From Metopolophium dirhodum (Eukaryota > Arthropoda > Insecta > Hemiptera > Aphididae): a stretch of DNA of 64,000 bases. Where the stretch lies: NCBI RefSeq assembly GCF_019925205.1, contig NC_083565.1:33074241-33138240 (forward strand), written 5' to 3'. The notes beneath the pieces are model-generated. The model did no database searches, had not been told where the DNA came from, and worked only from the letters and a program-made list of their open reading frames with translations. Shown here in pieces: positions 12,218-25,200 of this stretch (the stretch's first letter is position 1; every line of letters starts with the position of its first letter). Both the position numbers and the translations under genes were made by a program.

Positions 12218-15200
12218 CAAGGCTGGGCATTAACGAGTTAAAAGTTAAAATTAAGTTAAACCGTTAAGTTAATTTTAATTAAGTTAATTAACTCGTTACT
12301 TTTTTTACAAATTAACTTTTAACTTAATAAGTTACTTTTTTTTTAAGATTAACGTGTTAACTTTAAGTTAATTTTATTTAAAAGTATCTAAATTAAGTTA
12401 ATTTTAGTGCAAAGAATAATGCAAATTATTAATGAGGTTTTTAGTATATTTATTATTTATTATTTTAATATGAATTTCCTGTAGACGAAAATAATATGAA
12501 AAATAACTTTAATAGTCATTATATGGGCTATAATATAATATCTACCTACACGTTTATCATTATAAATTGTATTAATAATATTTTCAAAGATAGGTTATAC
12601 CTACAGATTATCGTTTAAATGGGTTCCCTGAAGTGGATGTTGAATATTGTCGTGAACGTTTTACCATTATTAAATAAATGCAATAAATAATAATCGGCTA
12701 GTCCGAATTTGGTTCTACAATAATTACCGGCATTATAATAAGTCACAACACAGATAAAATGCGGAATTTAATAAATAATTGTTTTGACATGTTATTGGTG
12801 AAGCCTATAATAAAAACAACTAATAATCAATAAAATGATAAAATATAAGTATACCATCATGTGTCATTTGTGTCAACCTTCGTAATATAAATTTATAATT
12901 TATTACCCATTCAATATTTCTGCTTGGTATTTAATTAAATTTATATAATATTATGATGTATATTTCGCTTAAACTTTTACAGATATGAGTGAATAGCTTT
13001 GTATATACAGATATACTATATAATATTAAAATAAAGAGTACCTAAAGATAATATAATATTATTGTTATTTGTATGTATTTAACGTAAATAAGATTACAAG
13101 AATTTTATATTATTATGATTTGTGAATCAAGGCTCTGTTCGTTTTATTTTTATAATATTGTTATTGTATGAACAGACGAACAGTAAACACTATAAACATC
13201 ATAAACCCATGGAAATTCTAAGAATATTCTGTGAAAATAGTAAATACCACGAGAGCTAGTGTCGACGGGGATTAATCACAAAACAACTGTGGTTTAATTT
13301 CCAAATTTCCAATTTAATTTCATTATCCAACTAGCATGTGTTCTGTTCGCATCTTGTTAGAATTTATAATATATAGTTATTAGTTTATTACTTTATTAGC
13401 TTATTATATTTCTGTAAAAGTTTATTATTTTTTTTAACTACAATGTCTGAAGACCATATTTTAAAGTGGCCCTATTTAAAAACTTATTTCGAACAACAAC
13501 TATCAACATCAGATACAACTGAAAAAAAATCAAATTTTACATTCAAATGCATGCTATGCATGCCAAAAATAAAATTGATATCAACTTCTATAAGTTCAAA
13601 TTCAAATTTAAAAACTCACATCAAGGTAAGTTTATTTATATTTTATAGTAAAATATATATTATATATATCGTTCCTCATGCATATCGGACAGTTATAATT
13701 ATAATTATTCGTGAATTTATAAAAAAATATCCAGTTAATATTAAGGTTCAACCGTCTATTATTATTATTAAATTGTTTTCAAACATATCAAAATAAATCA
13801 CCATATTATAGTAAAAGTACCAATTGTACAGCTTTTGTAAACAACTCGAAAAATTAATAATTAAAATTATTTTTTGATCAATCGTGTTTAGAAGTACTAG
13901 CTACCTAACTACCTGTTTTAAAAAAATTTCAGTAATTATTATGATTTTTGTTATTTTACAATATTATCTTTAGTAAAACTAAAACTCGTAGATATAAATT
14001 ACCGTAATTTCGTATCAAATATTGAAAAATAAGTGGATAAATTTGAAAATGTGCGATTTTTATGCGTTTTATATTATTATTGAAGTTAATACCTATTTTT
14101 TCAGCATGTTCATCCAAGTGAATTAATTACATTTAATGAGCTTGGAAAAAGGAAACCGTACAATAATAATAATTGTACTCAACCCAAAAAACAGTTGAAA
14201 TTATCGGAAGTAGGAAAAACTGTAAAAAATCTTAGTCAAACAGAATTTGATAAGGCTAACCTAGAACTCGTTATAAATACTGTGTCACCTTTTTCTTTGA
14301 TTGAGCACCCTGCATTTATAAAATATTGTCACTTAACATCGAATAAAGTTCCTATGTCCAGAAGAAGTATGATGAGAAATGTAAGCTCATTGTTCAATGA
14401 TATGATTCAACAACTGAAGACTGAATTAGAAAAAATTGAATATGTTTGCATTACTGCAGATTGTTGGAGTATTTTCCACAGGTAAAATATTATTTTTAAA
14501 TTATAAAAAAAATAAATTTTTAATTGTTATTTAATAATAATATTAAACCTATGTTTACAAAATAAATTTATTGTAGATCGTATATGGGTTTTACAATTCA
14601 TTGGCTGAACCCAATTACATTGGAACGCAATTCCCGAGCCCTCGCTTGTAGACGCATGTTAGGGAGGCATACATACGATAATATAGCAGAATTAATTGAA
14701 AAAGTTCTTACAGAATTTGATGTACAGTCTAAAACCACTCTAATAGTCACAGATAACGCAGCAAATTTTGTTAAAGCTTTCAAGTAAGATATATATTTTA
14801 GAATGGCCCATTTGTATTAGTTATAAATATTATGATTTATAATAATTTATTATAACAAATTCATTAAGCTATGATTTTACACCAACTTTTTGAATTTTAT
14901 TTAAAATTGTAATTTATATACAGTGCTGATAATCAGATTTTATTTTATCTTTTTCAACAGTATAAAAAATACTAGAATTAATTAATTTCTAAACGCTGGT
15001 ATACAATCATAGATTATTTTTACTTTTTATAATAATAATATACTAATTGTATGTATTTATATATTGTATTTTTTTTGTAATAGTTCATTCATTATATCAT
15101 AGTATTCATTTTATTTTTATAATTACAATTATTATTACAAGTTTTTCAATTTTAAATGTATTTATTTTGATTTCAGAGTGTTTGGTGCTAATAATGAAAT

Positions 15201-17953
15201 TGACAATTATAGTGGTAATAATATTGAAATTGAAAATGATGAAATATTGAGAACCATAAATATCACTGAAATACTTGATGGTCAAACTCAAAACACAAAT
15301 GATGTATTAGATATAAAATTGCCGAAACATCAAAGATGTGCTGCGCACACGTTAAATTTAATTGCAACAGTTGATATTCTTGAAGCAGAAAAAGATGGCC
15401 CATATAAAGTACTTAGTAGGCGTGTGTTTGCTAAATGTCAATCTATTTTCAATAAGCAGAATCAATCGACACAATGTGCTGATAAAATTAAAGAAATTCT
15501 GGGAAGATATCTTATAACACCAAACGCAACCAGGCAAGCTAATATTATTTAAATTTCAATACTTTAAAATTAAATATCATGTATTATTATGACATATCAG
15601 TGTTTCATTATTAATAACAAAATAAATTACTATAATTTTCAGATGGAATTCATTCTACGATGCCATAAAATGTATTGTTGACCATATAGATAACATGGAT
15701 ACAATATTCACAGCATTTCAATTAACTCCTTTCTCAGGTCAAAGAGAGTCTTCATTTTTAATTGAATACTGCAAGGTTAGGTAAATTATTACTTATAATG
15801 ATAGGTAATAATGAAAGAAATATAATAGTTTAACAGTAAGAAACTAAAGAAAAACAATTTTTTTTTCTTATTAATTTGTCATTACTTTGGGAAGAAGGAA
15901 TTGAGAAGGAAATCAAATTTTTCTTCAATGGGATGTATGATACTTATTGTTTTATTATCTTAGGTGATGAAACCAATTGCAACAGGGCTAGATATTTTAC
16001 AAGGTGAACAACATGTGTGTATTGGATATCTATTACCAACAATTACTGCTATAAACAAAGCCTTAAATGAATTTAATAATTTAAATTTCTGTAGACCATT
16101 GGTTCATGCTTTAAAAAATGGATTAACCAAAAGGTACTTTTATACATTTTTAAATTTTTATTATATTCATTAGAACTCAATGAGAATGATATATGTACTC
16201 CAATGTTATTCATAAAAGTTAAAACTTATTTATAAAGTTAAAATGGTACAAAAACGTTTTACAGAACAATTTCATAAATAGTGTTTAATGTTTATATTAT
16301 TACCCTATGTCGCCCAAATATTTATATATTTTAAATTTATAAGTAGTAATGCACTTGTAATATTTAACGATTCTTAAGTTAAAACTGAATTATATCATTA
16401 TAATGTGTTACATGGTACATTAAATATACATTATATTTTCAGGTTTAAAAATTACATGCAGTCAAAAACATTACAAGTTTCTTCGGCATTGGTACCAAAG
16501 TTTAAATTAATTTGGGCTAATCCCGAAGACAGAAACATCATAAAACAACATGTTATTGATCGTGTGCAATTTCATTTTGATCAAAACAAAAATCTTTCTT
16601 CTCTAAGTTCTTCAAATATTGAAACAAACAGTGAAGATGAAGATGATTTTTTCACTTTTTCCAATGATGAAATCTCAGTGATTAACTCTGATTTCCAAAC
16701 TTTAGTTACTAATTATTTATCAAATACTAACATTAAGGTACCACTTGATTTAACACATGAATTAAAAAAAGCTTATATAGAATTTAACACAGCTATACCG
16801 TCATCTGCTCCTGTAGAGAGATTGTTTAGTGCTGGTGGTCAATTATTTGACAAAAGGAGAGGATCCATTTCTGACAACAATTTTGAAATGTCTCTTTTGT
16901 TAAAATATAATAAATATTTTTAATAAAAATTTAAATTTTGTTTTGTCCTTGTAATTAATTAATATTGGGCAGTTAAAAAATATATTTATTTATGTTTATA
17001 AATAATATCTATATAATACACATAAATGATATATAGCAACATAAATGAGATTATCGATTATCTTATTTATATGTTACCTAAATGGTATGTGGTGACTTTC
17101 AATAATGAATGCTGTAGTCATGACTCAACTATTTTATTATTTACCATGTTTAGTAACAGTGGAAGTACACAATTAGTAAAATTGAAATAATTGCGTAATA
17201 ATTCATAAGTTTGTAAAGACAACTTCTATAATTATAATTAACTATTTTAAATGTATAGTTATTTTTATATTCTATAACGGGTATTTAAATTTGTACGAAA
17301 AGTTTAAAGCTTATACAAAATATGTAATTTTTTAAGATATTTATTAAAGGTTTAACATTTGTGGTTTTATTTTTATCTAAAAATATAGTACAAAGTAATT
17401 ATATTTTTACTGATAATAATTGTTCATGTTGTGCTGAGCCTAGTTTTTAAAACTACACGGTGGCTGCATTTTGTCTACTCAGTATAGAAAATATATTTGG
17501 GTGGTAGGTACTAGGTACTGCCTGTTTGATTTTTATAATTTATGTGAATCAATTAAAAATATTGGTATCTTGGCAGTTGGGAGAAAACTGTGTTTTTTTT
17601 TTTGGATGTACCACTTGGGTAAATTGATTTGAGTATGAGTTTAGGACTAAGATTTATTTTGGAAAAGTAGGTTTTTTGACAGCTAGTTAATACTTTTATG
17701 TATCATTTAAAAAAATTTTCCCAGTATTTTTCTTGAGTGTAAAAAAACTAATATTATGTGTGCAATTTTTTATTTTTGCAAAATAGAAAATTTTAACTTT
17801 AAACTAAGTTAAGTTACTTTTTTTTCAAAGTTAACTTTTAACTTAACGAGTTAACGAAAAAAATATGATTAACTTTTAATTTAACTTAACTTTATTATTT
17901 TAAAATAACTTAACTTAACGAGTTAAAAAAAATCGTTAACTTGCCCAGCCTTG
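12218..17953 (+). mobile_element. Complete, apparently autonomous hAT transposon (5736 bp)
   Basis: The ends are 11-bp perfect inverted repeats, CAAGGCTGGGC (12218-12228) and GCCCAGCCTTG (17943-17953). They are flanked by perfect 8-bp target duplications GATTTTAT (12210-12217 and 17954-17961). Both subterminal regions (12229-12400 and 17790-17942) are dense in AAGTTAA/TTAACTT and ACTCGTTA words in opposite orientation, as expected of transposase-binding repeats. The interior holds a single gene on the + strand with an unbroken seven-exon hAT transposase. Ends, duplication and coding region are all intact, so the copy is young and possibly active. Confidence 0.92.
13443..16923 (+). CDS. hAT family transposase with BED zinc finger (about 635 aa, seven exons)
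   Basis: Proposed exons are 13443-13625, 14105-14481, 14577-14783, 15177-15533, 15643-15775, 15964-16133 and 16443-16923; all join in frame without stops. Residues 9-65 form a BED zinc finger (W9, C36, C39, H59, H64). The RNase-H-like catalytic core shows TADCWS (D180) and VTDNAANF (D246), then CAAH (C310-H313) and the hAT signature TRWNS (W376). The C-terminal dimerisation region contains SSAPVERLFSAGG (about 596-608), where E601 is the candidate third catalytic residue. The length fits the family's 600-700 aa. The protein should cut and reinsert its own element in the nucleus. Intron 4 must use a GC donor (ACCAG then GCAAGC); other introns are GT-AG. The start is the first ATG upstream of the BED Trp. 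Confidence 0.88.
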
Positions 17954-18846
17954 GATTTTATGGAATTAGATAGTTATTTTTCCTTATAATAAATATAACT
18001 AAAAGGATCTACATGCATAATAATATACATATAATATTATATTATAAGTATAACAGTTTATTTACCAAACCCAATATTATTTTCTAAACATAATAAAATT
18101 TGTTTTTTAAAAACCTTGAATATTCTTTTGTTACATAAATTATATTCTAAATGATGATGATATCACACAAAAATATTGAAATATTTTTCAATTTACTACA
18201 CACATAGGATTTTACTGATTTAAAATAATTAAAAAAGTTACCTCACTAACTCACTTACAGGGTAAGTAGTATATTAAAATGGGTGTGGGGGGGGGGGGGG
18301 ATTTAGTGTGTTAAAACAGGTTTTTTTTTTATAGAAAACTTACAAAGCCCAAAAGTAACAGTTAAATTAATTAGTGTGTGGTGTGTGCTCTGAAATCAGA
18401 TGTATTTTAGGCCCTGCAATATAATACCGGTTTGTGATATTTTGTACAATTTGACAAAATAACTAGTCAAAGTATAAATTACATACATTACATACAAGTT
18501 TTAGTTATTTCACAAGCTTTTTTTTCCAGTATGCATCACTACATGTCTACATGGGAGCCGAACTGTTTATCACATTCCTTAGCTCCAGTTCAATAATTTC
18601 ATAAGCTAACTGATTCAATTGTTACTAAAGCAGTTGAAAAATATTAAAAATATATAGGCACAATTTTTTTTTATAAACATTTATTAAGTTCGAATTTTGA
18701 TAAAATTTATCAAATTTAAGAATTATTTTGTAGTTAAAAGTTTATACAATGTTCAACTTTTATAGCTATAAATTGTAAATTTAAAACAAGGTAAATAATC
18801 CTAAAAATCATAATTATTCGAATATTTATCTTGGATCATATACTAT
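17954..18846. other. AT-rich spacer with G-run, old MITE end and R1 fragment
   Basis: A run of 14 G starts at about 18287. ATTTTAGGCCCTG (18408) is a lone end of the MITE family seen at 3638-4092. Bases 18620-18795 are an R1 fragment (CAGTTGAAAAATATTAAAAA and following blocks). No gene is seen. Confidence 0.5.
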
Positions 18847-19102
18847 GGATGTGGCTACAGCGTATGATTTTGTCGCCTATAATATAGCGACGAGTCGCCG
18901 AATTAGGTGATCTATTTGCACGAGTGCAATGCAACTCCTCGCATAATTATCCATAGGTATAATAGGTATCTGTGGATAAATATGCGAGAATTCGCGTTGC
19001 GCATGCGTATATTGACCACCTGGCACCAAATACGGCGACTCGTCACTATTGATTAAATCGGCAACGTTTTTTGTATTGATTTAATGCGCTGTGGCTCCAT
19101 CC
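18847..19102. mobile_element. Palindromic MITE (256 bp) upstream of kelch copy B
   Basis: GGATGTGGCTACAGCG at the left pairs with CGCTGTGGCTCCATCC at the right. Pairing continues inward through GACGAGTCGCCG / CGGCGACTCGTC and through CTCGCATAATTATCCATAG / CTGTGGATAAATATGCGAG to a loop of about 10 bases. The whole segment can fold into one long hairpin. Copy C has flanking sequence on both sides (31862-31990) without it, so the insertion postdates or missed that duplication. There is no coding capacity. Confidence 0.75.
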
Positions 19103-20567
19103 ACCGTATATACGATATTTATTATAAATAATTTATAACACATGAGTGATTTATGAAATTTAATAACTGATAATAAAATCTGTGATAGCTGATCATGATA
19201 ACAGAGTCGCCCATCTTACAGACGTTCTAGACGCTTGTCTATTATCTCCTACCGTCGTCGGCGCGCGCCTTATAAAATTTAATTTCTCATTAAATTTCTT
19301 ACAGTATTTGAGTTTCGTACTTGCTATAATATTATACTTTTGTACTTTTGTGTGCTATCGTCAATTATCAACAACGTTCGCCGTCGCCGTCTCCAGGTGC
19401 CAAATTTCCAAATTCCAACCTACACTCTAGTAGAGTGACTCTACAGTGCCCCACAGCTATTGCCGCGACCGACACAGGTTCGTAACAATCAGTATTTTCT
19501 TTCATATAAATTATACAGGGTGAATGTTTAACCGTGCTCACCCACCTTTCTTCCTTTAATAGTTCATTTAATCAAATTCTACGTGGCTATGTCGACGTTT
19601 GTTATCATTGATTGATCCGTCATCTGCATTGTTATAATACAGATTATTTGATGGATGCATCGTTTTAAAAAACAGACAATATTTGAGTTTGTACTTACTA
19701 CTTATGTACTTTAGTGCGCTCTACCGTCTTGTGTTTACCGTCAACACCATTCGCCGTCTCCGAATTCTACCCCAAGCACCCTCCCCCTTAATCCGCTTCT
19801 GAGTATATAGTAGTATTTATTATACTTGGATCATTTCAACAAATTAATCATCAATAGTAGGTAATTACTAGAGCGCAGATTAGTATGAATTTGCTAATTT
19901 ATTCTGGCTGATCGTATGATATGCTAAGTGTACACATAATTTGTTTCATGATATAACAATTTTAACTATGGAACTATAATGGTACATATATTTTGCATTT
20001 ATTTGACATTTTTTGATTTTAATTTTAATTTTGTTTTTTGAATTACCTACATGATTTTTTTTCTGATTTCAATTTAAAATAATTTACTTATTTATTTTAC
20101 TTATAATTTTAGGATATTTATATTTTTATATTATACACCAAAAACTATTTACTCTTTTCTGTTTGTAATTAGGTTTTATACATTATTTTTAGTTTTGTTT
20201 CATTAAAATATCAGTTTTACATTTTTACTATTTTAATTTTGATTTCCACCTCTGAGCCAGCAATTCGGCGCAGGATCGTGATATCATGTCCCGTTGAAGC
20301 ATCATTAAACACGGCTATGAAACGATATTAATAAACAAAATCGCTTACCAATGAACATAATGATTGGTTTGCTGGTTTTTGTTGAATTTTGAACTAAAAT
20401 CTTTTTTTTAAAGTTTTATATAATTTTGAATATTATTATAAAAATTTTGATTTTGATATTACTTTAGAGTTCATAGAGAATTATTAACAATATTTACAAT
20501 TGATTTTGAAATGACCTTTTTTAATTTAAAGGCATTCATATCTTGACTTATAAATATACAATTCATA
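19103..20567 (+). other. 5' region of kelch copy B (type I upstream block)
   Basis: From about 19160 this matches the region upstream of copy C (31918 onward). It holds a promoter candidate (19271-19305), a leader-exon candidate ending at the donor CACAG/GTTCGT (19477), and a degraded second version of that leader (about 19655-19790). The stretch 20055-20100 matches sequence upstream of D and E (TTCTGATT, AATTTAAAATAAT). The stretch 20100-20460 is found only in B and C. The last 100 bases (CATAGAGAATTATTAAC to the ATG) are conserved in B, C, D and E. They contain a likely 3' splice site (TTTAATTTAAAG, about 20530) for a 5' UTR intron. Confidence 0.5.
19271..19305 (+). promoter_or_regulatory. 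Candidate core promoter (TATA box plus initiator) of kelch copy B
   Basis: TATAAAA at 19271-19277 is followed 30 bases downstream by TTACAGTATT, close to the arthropod initiator TCAGT. A CG-rich stretch (CCGTCGTCGGCGCGCGCC, unusual in this AT-rich window) lies just upstream. The spacing is that expected for TATA-directed transcription. The proposed transcript would run into a donor at 19478. There is no experimental support. Confidence 0.45.
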
Positions 20568-23500
20568 ATGGAAAATATAATACCAGAAACCAGTAGATGC
20601 AAACCAGTCAAATTGTTTAAAAAATCATCCTTCATTGACATGTATGAGGGTTTGCAATCCTTACGCAAGTAAGTGGTAAGTGATTTAATCTCCTAGATAA
20701 ATATTAATAATATTTTTTTGTTTTTAGTGATGAGATTTTTTGTGATATTAAACTGGAAACGGACGATAACAAAATAATAACTGCACATAAAGTGGTTTTA
20801 TCAGCGGCTTGTCCGTATTTCCATGCTATGTTCACAAATTTTGCAGAAAGGAATCATGATCTTGTGGAAATGAGACATATAGATTATACCGCTTTACTGC
20901 TTTTAGTGAACTTTATTTATTCAGGACAAATCTTGATCACTGAAGAAAACGTCCAGGTAATAATAGATAAAGTTTGATTTAATTATAGAAAACTAAATTA
21001 TTTAAATCGTTTGTTATTTATTTCTTAAGGATATATTACCGGCTGCAGATCTCTTGCAGTTCCAAGGAGTAAAAGAGGCTTGTTGTGATTTCTTACAATC
21101 ACAGCTCTGTCCTACAAATTGTATCGGAATTAACTATTTAGCTGATTTACACAGCTGTACAAAATTGATAACAAGTTCAGAAGTATATATTCATCAACAC
21201 TTTTCGTACGAAATTGAATTTATTATTTTGATTCTATAAGTACATTTTATTTATTACTGTAATATTTTGATTCTTAGAGAAGTTGTTGGTTGCAAAGAAT
21301 TCCTATCTTTATCATCGGAACAAGTGGTTAAGTTGATCTCTAGTGATAGACTTCCAGTATCATCTGAAGAAAAAGTAGGCAAACTATAATTGATTATTGT
21401 TATGTTTTATTATTGACGAAGGAAAAATTCAGTAACCATTTAATATGTAATATTAAGTATTCTAATTAATTTATAGTATATTTATTGTTTTAGGTATTTG
21501 AAAGTGTTATTCGTTGGGTAAAATATGATTTGAGTTCAAGAAATAGCATTTTACCCCAATTAATGGAACACGTACGATTACCATTAACATCAAAGGATTT
21601 CATATTAAAATATGTACTTACGGAACCTCTTATTAAGAATTGTTTAAAATGTAAGTTTTTTCTTTAAATATAATTTCACTGTAAATTAATTTATATTTTA
21701 GATATATATTTATTTATTATTTTTAAGGTTATCAATATGTATTTGAGGCATTAAATACACTCAAATCAAAAGAGCTTGTTCCACAAATCATCCAGAATAC
21801 ACCTAGGCATGGAGAAAGAGTATGATTCTGTTATAATTTATTCATCTTTACAATTTAATTAAATTATTTAATGATAACAGGGTATACTAGTTGTTGGTGG
21901 AATTTATTCTGGATTAAGTAATAGTTTAGAATGGTATGACCCAACCATGAACCATTGGTATATTGGACCACAAATTATTACTAACCGTGAAAGACCTGGT
22001 CTAGCCGTAATTAAAGATAATTTAGTATTTTATGTGGGTGGTTATGATGTATCACCTCTTCGGTCTGTATTTGTGCTTGATTTATCTTCAGAATCACCTT
22101 GTTGGCAACCAAGTGTCAACATGTTAGTTGAACGTGATTATGTAAGAGTTGGTGTAATAAATGATAATATATATGCCGTAAGTAATGTTAAATTATAAAT
22201 TATTAGTTTATGTGTTAAAAAGTACTTACAGATATATTATACTTTCAATTTAAGGTAGGAGGATATAATCATACGGATGGTTATTTAAATAGTGCAGAAG
22301 TTTATTACTACAATACTCAAGAATGGCATATGATATCTAATATGCCTATTGTAAGAATTTTTTTTGCGGTCGGAATCCTGAATGATCTTTTATATGTGGT
22401 AAGTAATTAATATTCCTTTTATGATTTTAATTTTGTACTATATTTGTTATAATAATAATTGGAATTGGAATAATAAAAGTCTCCTGAGAAAGAATCGCGT
22501 AATATATTCACAAAGTAAAATATTTCAATAAATTAAAAATTTATATTAATATTAAAGAATAATCTAATAAAAATATTTGTTTATATACCTCTTATATTCA
22601 ATGATTTAATAATTTAATTAGGAACTGGTTCAATTTCACCTATATATAGGGGGTACAAAAACTCAATTTTATTTTTGTTACAGATTTTTTCTTTATGTAA
22701 CACAAAAAGTATTTTTATTACTTAATAAGACTACTTGTTAGTTTTTAATATTGTAAATACAATATTTACAAAAATTATTAAACTTTATTATAATAATGGT
22801 GACAATGCAAAAGGTTATAAGCGACACTTTTTATGAAATCGGCTTTTTGTAATTAGCCTTTGTAATAAGCAACGTAATTCTGTATCAAATGCTCTTACTC
22901 ATTTATCGATATGTTTTTTTTTTACGATATAAAACGAAAATTTAGATTTTAGACATAAGCGCCAAAAAGTGTAAATTAATTAACAAGTATGTATATAAAT
23001 AAGGAATAAGCGACATTTAGTTTGAAATGATAGCATAAGCACCATAGGATTTTACTTTATGGGGCCGAAGCGAAAACATAATTATTATAGTTCATAATAG
23101 ATTTTATATAAAAAAAACTATTTTCTGTTATCTGTTCCGTTGACTATAAATAATAATAATAATAAAATAATAAAAATGATACAAATCTTAAAAATGCAAT
23201 ATTGTATGAAGTTATTAACATTTTATGCCAATGAGAATATTTATCTACGTTTCTATTAAAATAACATGTCATTTATTTATAATGAATAATCATAAATTAT
23301 AATCAATGAAAATAACTATGATAAACTATATTTTTTTTCTTATAATAATTAATAATTTTGCGCCCGAATATTCACATAATGAGAAGAAAATTAATAGCCC
23401 ATAAGCACCAAATTTTATAATAATAGCAAATTTTAACGGATATAAATGTTTAGCTAAAAAAAATTGAAAAACAATTGTCTTAAATAGAGTACAACTCATC

Positions 23501-24483
23501 TTTTTTACTATTATCATTTTTTTCTAAATTAAAATATAATCTATGAAATGTAATTATTGTTAAAAATAGTTTTTTGGCTCACCTGAATAATTTCGAAAAT
23601 GTCGATTATGCCCTTTTGCATTGTCACCATCAATATTATGTTTGTTTTCAACATAAAATATAGCCTAATTTTTTTAGTTTCTTTCTAACTTGATCAAGAT
23701 TTATTTTTAATTTCCAAACATTTTTGAACCTGTGTAATATTTAAATTGATATGCTTATTTTTAATAATTACATTTTTGTAATTAAAAATAATAATATTTT
23801 GTTTATTCAACTTGTTATAGTTATGTACTCAATATTATAAATAATCAACCACTTTCATTGGAAATACTATGGAATAATATTGTATTCCTGGATTTTTTTT
23901 TAGTGTAATGTATTTTTATCCTACAGTGATTTGTATTAATTAAATTTTGTAGGTAGGAGGTTATAATCAATCAAGACAGGCTTTAGACACTGTTGAATGT
24001 TATAATCCCAGTATTGATATGTGGTCACCAGTCGCAAACATGTGTGTATGTCGCAGTGGTGCTGGTGTAGGAGTTTTATACGGTGAACTGTATGCTGTAG
24101 GCGGTGATAATGGATCAGACCTTTTGAGTAGTGTTGAAAAATATAGTCCAACAACAGGAGTTTGGACTACTATAGCAGATATAAGTTTTCCACGAAAAAA
24201 TGCAGGTAACTTCTCTTTGAATAATTCTAAACTATTTTATGAAACATTTTTTTTTTTTTTTTGAAACGTTAATTAAACTTAATTTTTCAATATAGACGTA
24301 GTCGCATTAGATGGTTTATTGTATATCGTCGGTGGAGTGACCCAAACTCCTGATTTTGAATCTGTAGAATGTTACAACCCAAACACCAATACGTGGGCCA
24401 TGGTCACAGCGACAATGAATGTTGAACGGTTTTTACCTCGATCAGTAGCCATTAATAGGCCACGACATTTAACAACTTGTTAG
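20568..24483 (+). CDS. Kelch copy B: complete KLHL2/3-like BTB-BACK-Kelch protein (577 aa, ten exons)
   Basis: Exons are 20568-20668, 20728-20956, 21030-21205, 21278-21374, 21494-21650, 21728-21819, 21881-22177, 22255-22398, 23953-24205 and 24296-24483. The BTB domain is about residues 35-136 (CDIKLETDDNKIITAHKVVL, then SPYFHAMF-like CPYFHAMF), BACK about 138-255 (LISSDRLPVSSEEKVFESV), and six kelch blades 285-577 with GG pairs at VVGGIY, YVGGYD, AVGGYN, VVGGYN, AVGGDN and IVGGVT. Order and length match animal KLHL2/KLHL3 (about 590 aa). In this family BTB and BACK bind CUL3 and the propeller binds the substrate to be ubiquitinated, often with a link to actin. Intron 3 has a weak donor (GTACGA). 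Intron 8 is 1.55 kb because of a MITE. There are no frame breaks. The substrate in this insect is unknown. Confidence 0.9.
22796..23630. mobile_element. TIR element (835 bp) in intron 8 of kelch copy B
   Basis: The left end ATGGTGACAATGCAAAAGG (22796-22814) is the exact complement of the right end (23612-23630). Intron 8 of D and E continues straight across this point, so they act as empty sites. The interior carries several ATAAGCGACA/ATAAGCGCC-like words (about 22816, 22954, 23007), plus ATAAGCACC forms (about 23035 and 23401), perhaps subterminal repeats. There is no transposase frame. A target duplication is not clear, so the superfamily is left open. Confidence 0.75.
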
Positions 24484-25200
24484 CATTCATGATTATTTTT
24501 TTGGTACAATATATGTTTTCATAAATTGCATTATTGTATGTTACACCATGTTTATTGTATTATTTTTAATTTTACATCTTTTATGTTTAATTTCTATAGC
24601 TAATTAAGGTTTCTTCTCATAAGTAGTTATTATTGTAACCAAAAAAACTATAAAATATATACCTAAACACAATTTTATTTATAGATATTTTTATTTCAAA
24701 TTTGGATCAAATTAGAGACGTATTTAAATGAAGAATAACAATTTTAGTTTTTTTGTTTTAATTTATAAATAGTATTCGTGGACACTTGGAATTATTAAAG
24801 TATATTATAATTTATACACACAATGCCATTTTCAAATGAAATGTCTTCAGCAATAATTAATCCAACTAACAGAATTACTTATAGTAAAATAAATTATTTT
24901 AATAGAAATAAAACCACAGATTATATAAAACTGTTTATTATGTGTGTTCTAGTGACAAAATTAATAATTACACTACCGACATTATTTTTAAAAAAAAATA
25001 GTTAACCAATATACATACCTTGTAGATACACATAATTAATAACAATATAATTTTACTATAGTGGTGTATACCATATATGTAGAAATATACATTGTACTAT
25101 TTTGTCCTATGCAGTAACGCAGATTGTGTTTTACTAATAAATAATTGAACGGGCTGGCCCACTGGGATACCGGGAAGTTCTTGAGATTTATATTTTATGT
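24484..25200 (+). other. 3' UTR and duplicated 3' flank of copy B
   Basis: The block after the stop (AGCATTCATGATTATTTTTTT, GTTTTCATATATTGCATTA) is shared with A, C, D and E. The stretch from 24775 to 25010 matches flanks of C (35800-36730) and D (44040-45010). A 60-codon frame at 24823 lies in this non-coding repeat and is not conserved as protein. Confidence 0.55.

Noticed and set aside
23936..24154. Antisense frame opposite kelch exon 9
   Set aside because: It is a shadow of the kelch coding exon.
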